From positions 16,199 through 25,894 of the forward strand of contig JACPOX010000032.1 in assembly GCA_016191305.1 (NCBI GenBank): a stretch of DNA of 9,696 nt, given 5' to 3'. The notes under the pieces were generated by a model, which was not told the origin of the DNA, ran no database searches, and saw only the letters and a program-made list of their open reading frames with translations. The translations under genes were made by a program, and so were the position numbers. Positions within the stretch are counted from its first letter, which is position 1. Each line of letters opens with the position of its first letter. Positions 1 to 7,838 of this stretch are shown here, piece after piece. Origin of the DNA: Legionella longbeachae. GTDB taxonomy: Bacteria; Pseudomonadota; Gammaproteobacteria; Legionellales; Legionellaceae.

Positions 1-2444
1 GGGGTTAATTCAGTATGCGTTACATGCTGTGTTTTAAGATGATCTAAATACATTAGCGGATTAGTTTTTTGGACATTATTGGCAATAGCAATAGTTCCAC
101 CCGCTAATAATGGTGCAATGGTGCAAGATACTGACAAGTCAAAAGCTATTGAAGATGAAAAATCAATAATACTTTGCTTATTAAACTGTGTTGTTTCAAT
201 AAACCAATAACAATAATTAAGTACATTTGTTTGTGTAACAACAATTCCTTTTGATCGCCCTGTAGTACCAGAAGTAAACATAATATACGTAATTGCATCA
301 GTAATTGGCTGCTCTTTAGCACCATTTGCGATAATAAGTATTTGTTTGGCAAGAATATCAATTATGTCGAGGTATTCGAGACTAAGGTTTTTTTGTTTCG
401 CCAATTGCTTGAATTGTGTGGTAGATTCTTTCTTGACAAAAAGATACTTTAAACAAGTATCTTCTATTATTTGTTCCACTTTTAATAATGGATATCTAGT
501 ATCCAGAGGAACATAGATACATCCCACTTTTAATATACCTAAAATTAATATGAGCGTTTCAATGCTACGATCAAAATAAATTCCAATAAGTGTTTGAGGT
601 GTGATATTTTTCATTCGTAAATGCGATGCAACGAGTTCTGCATAATAGTTAAGTTGATAATAAGATACTGATTTTTCCCCCTCAATAATTGCAATTTTAG
701 ATGGATTATCCAGCACTTGTTGTTCAAATTGATTCACAATCGATTTTTTCGGAGTAAACCGTTTTGGTCCTTGACTCCACGATAAAAGTGTATGGCGTTC
801 GGCTGTTGTCAAAAAACATAACTTTCGAATTGAAAGATGAGGATGTTTTATTAATTTAATTAAAATATTAAGTAAATGAGAGGAACAATTTGCGATCACT
901 GCGCGGCATTTTTCATCCTGATCGGAAATGTTCATTCGATGCAAAATATTAATTTCTCCTCGATGAGTGTTAATTATAAAATACAGTAGGGTATTCTTTT
1001 GTAAGAGATAGTTTTCTTCATCCCCATCCAGATGAATAACGATTCCCGGATCAATATGATTTCCTCTTAGGACTGGATTCCTTGCCGCAATATCACTTAA
1101 AAAATGAGGGTTTTTTTTAATCATCCTTAATTGTTCTTTTACTGTGTTTAATGCATCAGTTAATGAAAAGTCGTTTAAATTGCTAAAGATGATGGGTAAG
1201 AACGAAGAAAAAAGAAAATAACTGGCGTCATTTAATTGACGGTATTCAGGATTAACTAAAGAAACACTGATCGGCTCGTAATTATTTAGGCGATAGAGAT
1301 AAATGATAATTGCTGTTATTAAATGCGCAGTAAGATCAGTAATTTTTTGATTTGGGAACAATTTGGATAGTGAGATAATAGGTTTTAAAGCAATTAGCTT
1401 TTCATCTTTTTTGATCTCATGTATTGAGAATGCATTATGTTGTACTACATTTTTAATTTGATTTATCCAGTATTGCTCTGAATGCAAAGAAATTCGTTCA
1501 TAATAATTGCATAAACTTTGCTGATTACTTTTAATATAGGGAAATACCCTGTTTGGTGTTAACTGTTGTTGTTTTATAATTTCTGCCAGAGCAAGGACTT
1601 CTCCAGTTTTTGATAAGAATTTTTTAATTTGAATGGGTTTATCAAGGGTTGCAATTGTTAAACACTCATTACTTATCGCTAAAATAGATCCTGGTTTTTT
1701 TGATGTTTTTGTATCACTACATATTATTTCCGAAACGATAACGTAATCTTTATCAAATAAAAGTTTTAATGTCCCTACTTTGTTATTGTAATGACCAAGT
1801 GATAACGCTCTATTCATCCGTTCTATTGTACTTGCAGACATAGTTTCCCAGTCTATAAAACCAAAAGAAGGTAAGTGGTGATTGCATGCAAAATAACTTC
1901 GTGATTCTAATTGCTGCTTTTTAGTAGTAAACTTTCCAATTTCAATCATATCCAGAACATTTTTAAATGCATTGATCGCATGTTCATAACAACGTAAATT
2001 TAAAGTTAATGCGCTGTCATTTGGATAAATAGGGAACATTTTTTGATAAATAATATCTCCTTCATCGATGTGTTCATTCATTACATGCCATGTGATACCG
2101 TGTTGTGCTTCATCATTAATGATAGCCCAGCTCGTGGCATTAAGTCCTGCATATTTGGGAAGCGGTGAATCATGATAATTAATTGCTTTTGATGAGGCCA
2201 AATTTAAAACTGCAGGAGGAAGTATGAAGCTATTAACGATACTGAATAAATAATCAACGGAAATATTGATATCTTTTAATTGATCAATACAATTTAGGCA
2301 TGGAATTCTATGTTTTTTGGCCCAATTTTGAATTGATGAAGTTGGGGAAATAATAAGTTTTATAAGATGATTATGAGCTAATAAAAGAGAAGCGCATTGA
2401 ATAAGTAGACTATCTTCTCCTATCAGACAAGCTGAGAACACCAT
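1..2444 (-). CDS. Formyltransferase-NRPS fusion (F - partial C - A...), 3' end outside window
   Basis: 814 codons are open without a stop from ATG at 2444 (AGGA about 6 nt upstream) to the window edge, so the C-terminal part is missing. Residues 1-200 resemble methionyl-tRNA formyltransferase: N89 and H91 in NYHDSPLPKYAG, and D127 in HIDEGD, match the Asn-His-Asp catalytic triad, with the family's 36-residue His-to-Asp spacing. Residues about 205-300 look like the formyltransferase C-terminal domain. Residues about 320-545 resemble the second half of an NRPS condensation domain; I see no HHxxxDG motif. From about 565 there is an adenylation domain: VSYYQL (A1), LKVGCIYVPLD (A2), FTSGTTGRSKG (A3, 724-733) and FDLS (A4, 769-772). 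By analogy with LgrA or ApdA, it likely formylates the aminoacyl unit loaded by its own adenylation domain, using formyl-tetrahydrofolate. Substrate, carrier domain and product cannot be read here. It is divergent from the kinase locus. Architecture is confident; function is inferred. Confidence 0.9.
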   Translation of the reverse strand, partial: MVFSACLIGEDSLLIQCASLLLAHNHLIKLIISPTSSIQNWAKKHRIPCLNCIDQLKDINISVDYLFSIVNSFILPPAVLNLASSKAINYHDSPLPKYAGLNATSWAIINDEAQHGITWHVMNEHIDEGDIIYQKMFPIYPNDSALTLNLRCYEHAINAFKNVLDMIEIGKFTTKKQQLESRSYFACNHHLPSFGFIDWETMSASTIERMNRALSLGHYNNKVGTLKLLFDKDYVIVSEIICSDTKTSKKPGSILAISNECLTIATLDKPIQIKKFLSKTGEVLALAEIIKQQQLTPNRVFPYIKSNQQSLCNYYERISLHSEQYWINQIKNVVQHNAFSIHEIKKDEKLIALKPIISLSKLFPNQKITDLTAHLITAIIIYLYRLNNYEPISVSLVNPEYRQLNDASYFLFSSFLPIIFSNLNDFSLTDALNTVKEQLRMIKKNPHFLSDIAARNPVLRGNHIDPGIVIHLDGDEENYLLQKNTLLYFIINTHRGEINILHRMNISDQDEKCRAVIANCSSHLLNILIKLIKHPHLSIRKLCFLTTAERHTLLSWSQGPKRFTPKKSIVNQFEQQVLDNPSKIAIIEGEKSVSYYQLNYYAELVASHLRMKNITPQTLIGIYFDRSIETLILILGILKVGCIYVPLDTRYPLLKVEQIIEDTCLKYLFVKKESTTQFKQLAKQKNLSLEYLDIIDILAKQILIIANGAKEQPITDAITYIMFTSGTTGRSKGIVVTQTNVLNYCYWFIETTQFNKQSIIDFSSSIAFDLSVSCTIAPLLAGGTIAIANNVQKTNPLMYLDHLKTQHVTHTELT

Positions 2445-2558
2445 ATTTTTTCCTAATTAGCGTATACTTATAATTGAGCGAAATCATGCAACTACTTGCA
2501 AATGACTAACTACGAAGGGCGCATAGTATATATTATGGGCCAAGGATATTACAATTGA
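2445..2558. promoter_or_regulatory. Divergent intergenic region (synthetase / kinase)
   Basis: This 114-bp AT-rich gap separates two divergent transcription units and should hold both promoters. On the plus strand a TATAAT lies at 2469-2474 without a convincing -35. On the minus strand TATAAG (2472-2467) and TATACG are -10 candidates with a TTGCAT-like element upstream, but the spacings are poor. No clear operator was recognised. Confidence 0.35.
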
Positions 2559-4661
2559 ATGAACAGTAAGCATCAATCTTTCTCATATTTAAATAATCCA
2601 TTTTTTGCTTTATTAGCCACACAAACTCATGAAGCACTTATTATCTTGGATGCTGCTCAACAGATAATTTTTTTTAATCCCGCAGCAGAAAAATTATTTG
2701 GTTGTGGCAAAAACGATGCTCTGAATTTGCATTTTGCTGTATTTTGTAGACGAATAAATTTTAATTTAGAAATCAATTGCGGTTAAACTGGTTCACTGAA
2801 TTAATTGAGATTGATAATGAAGGATTTTTTGTTTTATATACAACAAACTTAGGTGAAAATGAAAAGCAAAATGAAATTCTTCGTCTGGAAACACTTATAG
2901 AAAACATGCCTAGTAATGTCTACTGGGTGGATAAAAATTGTTTGATGATAGGCTGTAATCAGAATGTATTGGCAATGCTCAATATGACAAGTGAACAATT
3001 CCGGGGAAAGACTTACGAAGAGCTTTCATCTCTATGTAATTGGCCAGAAGGTTTGGCACAAAAATTAAAAAATGATGATTTGCATGTTTTGCAAACAGGG
3101 CAGCCTATTTTTGGCATTGAAGATCCACCTCTCCCTCATGCAGACGGTTCTTTTTCCAATTTTTTAACAAGCCGAGTCCCTTTGCATAATGATTTTGGCG
3201 AGATTGTGGGAGTTGCAGGGATATCTGTAGATATTAGCAATTTAAAAAAAGCAAGGGAACAAGCCGAAATTGCAAATCAGGCAAAAACAGATTTCATAGC
3301 GAATATGAGTCATGATATTCGCACACCTCTGAGTGGGATTATTGGTATGTCTGAAATACTTGTAGATTCAGATATAAATGATCAAGAAAGACAATATGCT
3401 CTCTGGGTAAAAGAAAGCGGTGAACAATTACTAAAACTTTTAAATGGAGTCTTGGAGGTAGTATCAGTTGGCCAGATGAACACAGAGGATGTTCTTACAG
3501 ACATCTGAAAATCAGAAGAAGTTACTTTTTTGTGTGTCAGATACTGGAAATGGAATTCCTAAAGAAGAACAAGAAAAAGTGTTTGAACGTTTTTATCGTC
3601 TTTCCCCTTCCTACAAAAACGAACATCATGGACATGGAGTGGGTCTTCATATTGCCGAACGTTATGTTGCCTTATTAGGTGGTCAAATTAACCTAGAGAG
3701 CAAAGTCGGGGTAGGAACTGTTTTTTCTTTTTCGATTCCCTTGCTTATTGGTGAAGAAAAAACATTATGCTTGAAATCATTGGATGCAGATGGTTTAGTA
3801 GGTAAATCTTCTCAAATATCTCCTGCAGAGGTGGTGGCTATCGAGCATAATGCAATTGTGCCGCATGTTTTACTTGTTGAAGATAGTATTATTGCTTTAA
3901 AGGTGCTTGAAAATCTAGTGGCTCAATCAGGATGTCGTTTTACTTCAGCATCAACTGGTGAAGAAGGATTAATACTTGCCAAAACTCATCAATTTGATTT
4001 CATTGTATCAGATATTGGATTGCCTGGGATCTCGGGTAATGAGATGACGCAATTAATTAGACAATGGGAAAAAAACAATATTCCTAAAATAAGTCCTATT
4101 CCTATTTATGGATTATCAGGTCATGGTTTGCAAACAATCTCCAAAGAATCTTTGGTGGCTGGAATGAACCAAGTTTTTGCAAAACCAATGCAGCAGCGAG
4201 CATTTAAGAAAATACTTCAATCGATTCAAATCCAAGATAAGAAGCTGTTAGCCGCGCCTGTTCTCAAATTACAGAATGAAGAGAGAGAATTCTCATTAGA
4301 ATTAGATGAGCATTTTTCATTGAAGAAGTATCCTTTAATTAATAAACAAGAAGCGATTAAGAACATCGGTGATGAGACCATAGTAAGGGCACTATTTATT
4401 CGTTTGATTCAAGAAGAATTGCCTGATGGGCTTCTGGAAATCAAGCAAGCTTATGCTAAAAGTAATTGGTCAGCAATAGATTTTCTCGCCCATAAAATGA
4501 AGGGAGGCGCAATGTATAGTTGTACTACCCGTTTAAAATGGGCATGTCAGTATTTAGAACGATACTATAAAACGGGACATACGGATAATCTTGAAGCACT
4601 TTATCACCAATTAGTACAGGTTATTGAAGACACTATTCTTGCGATTCAGCAATTAGAATAA
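2559..4661 (+). pseudogene. Decayed hybrid sensor histidine kinase (PAS-PAS-HisKA-HATPase-REC-HPt)
   Basis: Three consecutive frames carry one kinase. Segment 2559-2786 starts at ATG and encodes a first PAS (FFNPAAEKLFG), then hits TAA. The next frame is open from 2765 to 3508: the rest of PAS1, a second PAS (about 2890-3240) and a HisKA with the phospho-acceptor His in MSHDIRTP (codon at 3311), then TGA. The original frame resumes about 3486 and runs to 4661: HATPase G1 box DTGNGIP, F box FERFYR and G2 box GHGVGLH, a receiver (E131, D132, phospho-acceptor D175, K232, numbered from 3489) and an HPt domain with H335 in AHKMKGGA. The roughly 80-90 residues that normally link HisKA to the G1 box, including the N-box Asn, are absent, so a deletion accompanies the second frame change. 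ATP binding and autophosphorylation should be lost. The intact receiver-HPt tail could matter only if it is translated separately; ATG 3489 has no useful ribosome-binding site. Family resemblance is to Legionella/Coxiella hybrid kinases; the ligand is unknown. Confidence 0.87.
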
Positions 4662-4724
4662 TTATCATTCGGTGCTCTAGGAATTTAACTGTGGAATTAA
4701 GATTCATGAATATACGAAATATAG

Positions 4725-5273
4725 TTGAAAACTGACAGCACTATACTTAATATACCCCCTCCTACAAGCATTGATGCATTAAGTGATATAGTGAATAAAA
4801 CTCCCCGTACTTCAGCTTCATCCTCTATAATAGTGGACAATTCCTCGGAACTTTCTGAAAATTTTCTTCATCTTTTATTGGTTGAAGATAATAAAATCGC
4901 TCTTTTTACCCTAGAAAATCTTATTATTCAGGTGGGATGTCGATTTACTAGCGTGATGGATGGTGAAGCGGCGCTTCATTTGGTGCAGACTCGAGCTTTT
5001 GATTTGCTTATTACTGATCTTGGATTGCCGGGTATATCAGGTATTGAGTTAACGCATAAAATTAGAGAGTTTGAAAAAGCAAAGAAAAAATCTCCAATGC
5101 CTATTATTGGCTTAACGGCTCATTCAGATGAGAAAATGAAATTTGATTGTTTACAATGTGGTATGAATGAAGTATTCACAAAGCCTATGACAGTCAATAT
5201 TTTGTCCGAGATAAAGAAAATTTATTTTCCACCAGAGTCTACCGTTTTAACTCCAAATGATTTATCTGATTGA
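4725..5273 (+). CDS. Single-domain response regulator (CheY-like receiver), possibly frameshifted at its start
   Basis: The 182-aa frame has a receiver domain at residues 48-168 with the full phosphorylation set: E54-D55 (LLVEDN), phospho-acceptor D98 (ITDLGLPG), T131 (GLTAH) and K153 (FTKPM). The N-terminal 47 residues are Ser/Thr/Pro-rich and look like a linker. There is no output domain and no HPt domain. It would accept phosphate from a kinase or an HPt and act by protein contact. The only start in frame is TTG at 4725, with no Shine-Dalgarno. ATG 4706 opens a better-looking start in another frame (MNIRNIVEN, then TGA); removing one A from the AAAA run at 4728-4731 would join them. Its receiver shares GCRFTS, LGLPGISG and a VF-x-KPM block with the receiver of the kinase pseudogene just upstream, which suggests local duplication. 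It may be a true regulator or the remnant of a second hybrid kinase. Confidence 0.7.
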   Translation: MKTDSTILNIPPPTSIDALSDIVNKTPRTSASSSIIVDNSSELSENFLHLLLVEDNKIALFTLENLIIQVGCRFTSVMDGEAALHLVQTRAFDLLITDLGLPGISGIELTHKIREFEKAKKKSPMPIIGLTAHSDEKMKFDCLQCGMNEVFTKPMTVNILSEIKKIYFPPESTVLTPNDLSD

Positions 5274-5365
5274 TTAAATAATAGATTTTACCGAATCTCT
5301 TTGTGCATAACAAAGTCAGAATTCAAACCCAATAAATTTTAATCAGTTGATAAGTTAAGGATTTT

Positions 5366-5440
5366 GTAGGTTAGGCCCTTGGTCCCACAAAGGACTATAT
5401 GTTAGGCTGGTGTTCATGTTGGGCCAGGGACCCAACCTAC
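5366..5440. repeat. 75-bp imperfect palindrome (REP-like), possible bidirectional terminator
   Basis: Arms at 5366-5387 and 5419-5440 pair at 17 of 22 positions. The outer seven bases GTAGGTT/AACCTAC are perfect, and the first four mismatches inward are all transitions, so several become G-U pairs in RNA on one strand or the other. The 31-nt centre contains further copies of a gttaggc/gttgggcc-like half-motif. It sits between the convergent receiver gene and argD, where a terminator is expected, but neither strand has a clear U-run after the stem. The GTAGGTTgGG...CCCAACCTAC style resembles interspersed palindromes seen in many bacterial genomes; copy number here is unknown. Confidence 0.7.
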
Positions 5441-5463
5441 ATTTAAAGCTAAATTCTCTTAAC

Positions 5464-6633
5464 TTAATTCTGAGTAAATTGATTAATCGTAAGCGTCAAT
5501 CTCTTGACCAGCTCATCAATTTCATCTTCATTAATGATTAAAGGAGGTAATAGTCGTATTACAGTATCGGCAGTTATGTTGAATAAGACGCCATTAGCAA
5601 GTCCAAGAATGCGCATGTCATTGGCTGGTCGATCTAGTTCGATGCCGATCATATACCCTTTGCCGCGAATTGCTTTCACACAAGGGTGCTCTCCCAAGTT
5701 TCTAATTAATTTTTCCATCAATATGGCGCTGTTTTTTGTGACTTTTTCACAAATTTTATCTCGTTCTATGACTTCCAATACTGTGAGAGCAGTAGCACAA
5801 GCTAAAGGGTTTCCTCCAAAAGTGGAACCATGATTTCCTGGTTTAAATAAATCTTTTGCTCTTTTGCTAATGAGGCAAGCGCCTATTGGAATGCCATTGG
5901 CTAAGCCTTTGGCTGTAGTAAGAACATCAGGCTGTATGTCATAGTGCATACAGGCAAAAAGTTTGCCTGTACGTCCATTTCCAGTTTGAATTTCATCTAA
6001 AATAAGCATCCAGTCATGTTGTTCACATAGTTTGGCTACGGCACGAAGATAACTTTCTTCCGCGGCATAAATTCCTCCTTCACCCTGGATGGGTTCAAGC
6101 ATAATAGCAACTACATCTTCTCTGTGTGATGCAATCGTATGAATGGCCTCTAAATCATTAAAGGGGGCACGAATAAACCCTGGAACTAAAGGTTCATATC
6201 CCGCTTGTACTTTACGACTTCCCGATGCAGTTAGGGTAGCCATAGTTCGACCATGAAAGGCTTTTTCCATAACGATAATAGATGGGGTTTCTATCCCTTT
6301 TTTATGACCAAAAAGACGAGTTAATTTAATCGCTGCCTCATTCGCTTCAGCACCTGAGTTCGCAAAAAACGCTTGCTCCATCCCCGACATTGCAGTGAGT
6401 TTCTCTGCAAGTAATTCTTGTTGTTTGATATGATAGGTATTGGATGTATGTATCAGCTTAGCGGCTTGTTGTTGGATGGTTTGCGTTACATCAGGATGAG
6501 CATGTCCCAATCCACAAACGGCTATTCCGCTTAGTCCATCAAGATATGCTTTGCCGGCCTCGTCATACAGCCAAACACCCTCACCATGAGTGAATGTTAT
6601 GGGCATAGGATTGTAACTTGTGATTAACGCCAT
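5464..6633 (-). CDS. argD: Acetylornithine aminotransferase (class III PLP aminotransferase)
   Basis: The 389-aa protein has the length and motifs of ArgD, which converts N-acetylglutamate semialdehyde plus glutamate to N-acetylornithine plus 2-oxoglutarate in cytosolic arginine synthesis (it can also act as succinyl-diaminopimelate aminotransferase). Visible features: NSGAEANEAAIKLTR (92-106) for PLP phosphate binding, AFHGRT (125-130), LEPIQGEGG (179-187), LDEIQTGNGRTG with PLP-ring Asp D213, catalytic Lys K242 in TTAKGLANG, and STFGGNPLA (270-278). ATG 6633 is preceded by AAGGA, which overlaps the sodB stop; the 9-nt gap to sodB implies co-transcription and translational coupling. The related AstC, GabT and OAT families share these motifs; length, the short N-terminus and FFANSGAEANE favour ArgD. 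No anomalies seen. Confidence 0.88.
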   Translation of the reverse strand: MALITSYNPMPITFTHGEGVWLYDEAGKAYLDGLSGIAVCGLGHAHPDVTQTIQQQAAKLIHTSNTYHIKQQELLAEKLTAMSGMEQAFFANSGAEANEAAIKLTRLFGHKKGIETPSIIVMEKAFHGRTMATLTASGSRKVQAGYEPLVPGFIRAPFNDLEAIHTIASHREDVVAIMLEPIQGEGGIYAAEESYLRAVAKLCEQHDWMLILDEIQTGNGRTGKLFACMHYDIQPDVLTTAKGLANGIPIGACLISKRAKDLFKPGNHGSTFGGNPLACATALTVLEVIERDKICEKVTKNSAILMEKLIRNLGEHPCVKAIRGKGYMIGIELDRPANDMRILGLANGVLFNITADTVIRLLPPLIINEDEIDELVKRLTLTINQFTQN

Positions 6634-6642
6634 GTTCTTTCC

Positions 6643-7221
6643 TTATTTCATATTACGAGTTACAAAATCCCAATTTACTAAAGACCAAAAAGCACCTACA
6701 TAGTCAGGTCTTGCATTACGATAATCAATATAATAAGCATGCTCCCAAACATCACAGGTCAATAAAGCAGTCAAACCATCAGTCATCGGCGTTCCCGCAT
6801 TGCTTGTACTAATAATTTTTAAAGCACCCGCAGCATCTTGGACGAGCCATGCCCAACCTGATCCAAAAGTTGTAATTGCAGTTTGGGTGAATTGTTCTTT
6901 GAATTGAGCAAAAGAGCCAAAATGTTTATCAATTGCTTCAGCTAATTTACCTTTGGGTTCACTACCACCGTTGGGGCTAAGACAATGCCAATAAAAGGTG
7001 TGATTCCATACTTGGGCCGCGTTATTGAATATCCCACCTTTTGATTTTTTGATAATTTCTTCAAGTGTCATAGATTCAAATTCAGTACCAGGAATTAGTT
7101 TATTTAAATTTGTAACATAGGCTTGATGGTGCTTACCATAATGATATTCAAGAGTTTCTTTTGAAATGTGGGGTTCTAATGCATCCTTTGCATAAGGTAA
7201 CTCTGGCAATGAAAAAGTCAT
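6643..7221 (-). CDS. sodB: Superoxide dismutase [Fe]
   Basis: The 192-aa protein dismutates superoxide to oxygen and hydrogen peroxide and is cytosolic (no signal peptide). All four metal ligands are visible: H27 in YHYGKHH, H74 in VWNHTFYW, D157 and H161 in [12 protein letters not shown]70 in AAQVWNH is the second-sphere glutamine typical of iron enzymes (manganese enzymes place it later, in GDAQ-like context). Length equals that of E. coli SodB. Start ATG 7221 has AGGAG at 7228-7232 (spacing 6). It is first in a tight pair with argD and divergent from grxD-ahpC; the peroxide it produces is a substrate for that peroxiredoxin. Confidence 0.96.
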   Translation of the reverse strand: MTFSLPELPYAKDALEPHISKETLEYHYGKHHQAYVTNLNKLIPGTEFESMTLEEIIKKSKGGIFNNAAQVWNHTFYWHCLSPNGGSEPKGKLAEAIDKHFGSFAQFKEQFTQTAITTFGSGWAWLVQDAAGALKIISTSNAGTPMTDGLTALLTCDVWEHAYYIDYRNARPDYVGAFWSLVNWDFVTRNMK

Positions 7222-7495
7222 CGTTGTCTCCTAATAAATATTATTTAGCGCTAAGTTTAGCAGGAAGAATTTGATATTCAATGAAGAATCAAATATTTTG
7301 TTTTTTCTAGGTTTAGGAGCTAGTCAGATTTATTTTCCACAAGGACGCCTTATTGTTGACTATAATTTGATCAAATGGGCCATTAGTTGGCTTTTTATCT
7401 AAGATCTGTTAATCTATAATGCACAAATTTATTGGTTGCGGGCCAAACAGGTTTTCGCGATAATGATCGGGATTAGTTTATTATAAGGTGTGTAA
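7222..7495. promoter_or_regulatory. Divergent control region between sodB-argD and grxD-ahpC
   Basis: 274 bp without a gene. On the plus strand a perfect TATAAT (7415-7420) is the best -10 for grxD, with a weak T-rich -35. Towards sodB there is a perfect 10-bp palindrome TTAGCGCTAA (7245-7254) and a 7-bp inverted repeat ATTTGAT/ATCAAAT (7269-7275, 7288-7294) that could be operators or leader structure. A second TATAAT occurs at 7361-7366. Nothing that codes for protein or stable RNA was recognised. Confidence 0.5.
7459..7477 (+). promoter_or_regulatory. Weak Fur-box-like site ahead of grxD
   Basis: GATAATGAT at 7459-7467 equals the left half of the Fur consensus; the whole 19-mer agrees at 13 of 19 positions, but the right half is poor. 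It lies between the likely -10 and the grxD ribosome-binding site (AAGGTG, 7485-7490). Iron control would suit grxD, but AT-rich DNA gives such matches by chance. Confidence 0.22.
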
Positions 7496-7822
7496 GTGGA
7501 TACTTTAGAAAAAATTAAAAAACAAATAGCTGATAATGCTATTTTGCTTTATATGAAAGGTACGCCGAAGATACCACAATGTGGGTTTTCTGCACGTGCA
7601 GTACAATGCATTGAATCATGCGGTGTTGATTTTGCTTATGTGGATATTCTTGCTAACCCTGATATTCGCCAAATCTTACCCCAAGTTTCCGACTGGCCTA
7701 CTTTTCCTCAGTTATATGTTAAGGGCGAGTTGATTGGTGGTTCTGATATAATTGCTGAATTATTCCAGCAAGGTGAATTAGAAACTATGTTGCGTGATGC
7801 AGTAACTGCATATAGGTCGTAA
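7496..7822 (+). CDS. grxD: Monothiol glutaredoxin, CGFS type (Grx4 family)
   Basis: The 108-aa single-domain protein aligns by eye along its length with E. coli Grx4: ILLYMKGTPKIPQCGFSA carries the monothiol CGFS active site (C29-S32), followed by FAYVDIL, WPTFPQLYV (TFP cis-proline motif) and GGSDI (glutathione binding). Family members bind glutathione-ligated [2Fe-2S] clusters, usually with BolA partners, and serve Fe-S trafficking and iron sensing in the cytosol. Start is GTG 7496 with AAGGTG five bases upstream. The C-terminus ends at TAYRS, slightly shorter than Grx4, and its last codons overlap, in another frame, sequence that encodes the conserved N-terminus of the following peroxiredoxin, so the end of grxD may have been reshaped by a deletion. 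Confidence 0.94.
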   Translation: MDTLEKIKKQIADNAILLYMKGTPKIPQCGFSARAVQCIESCGVDFAYVDILANPDIRQILPQVSDWPTFPQLYVKGELIGGSDIIAELFQQGELETMLRDAVTAYRS

Positions 7823-7838
7823 AGCTCCTGATTTTACT

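Noticed and set aside
146..361. 71-aa open frame on the minus strand
   Set aside because: It lies out of frame inside the synthetase gene, whose A3 and A4 adenylation motifs are read from the same bases; composition is Leu-rich shadow-like.
2777..3508. Separate PAS-HisKA gene starting at TTG 2777
   Set aside because: PAS1 sequence continues across the junction and the frame ends before any ATPase domain; it is the middle piece of one broken kinase.
5299..5315. 6-bp hairpin CTTTGT/ACAAAG after the response regulator
   Set aside because: Short, AT-rich and with no T-run after it; too weak to call a terminator.
5504..5833. 109-aa open frame on the plus strand
   Set aside because: It is antisense to the well-supported argD gene and shows no family features.
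7355..7366. TTGACT next to TATAAT as a grxD promoter
   Set aside because: The two elements overlap instead of being separated by about 17 bp, so they cannot act together; only the later TATAAT at 7415 was kept as a candidate.
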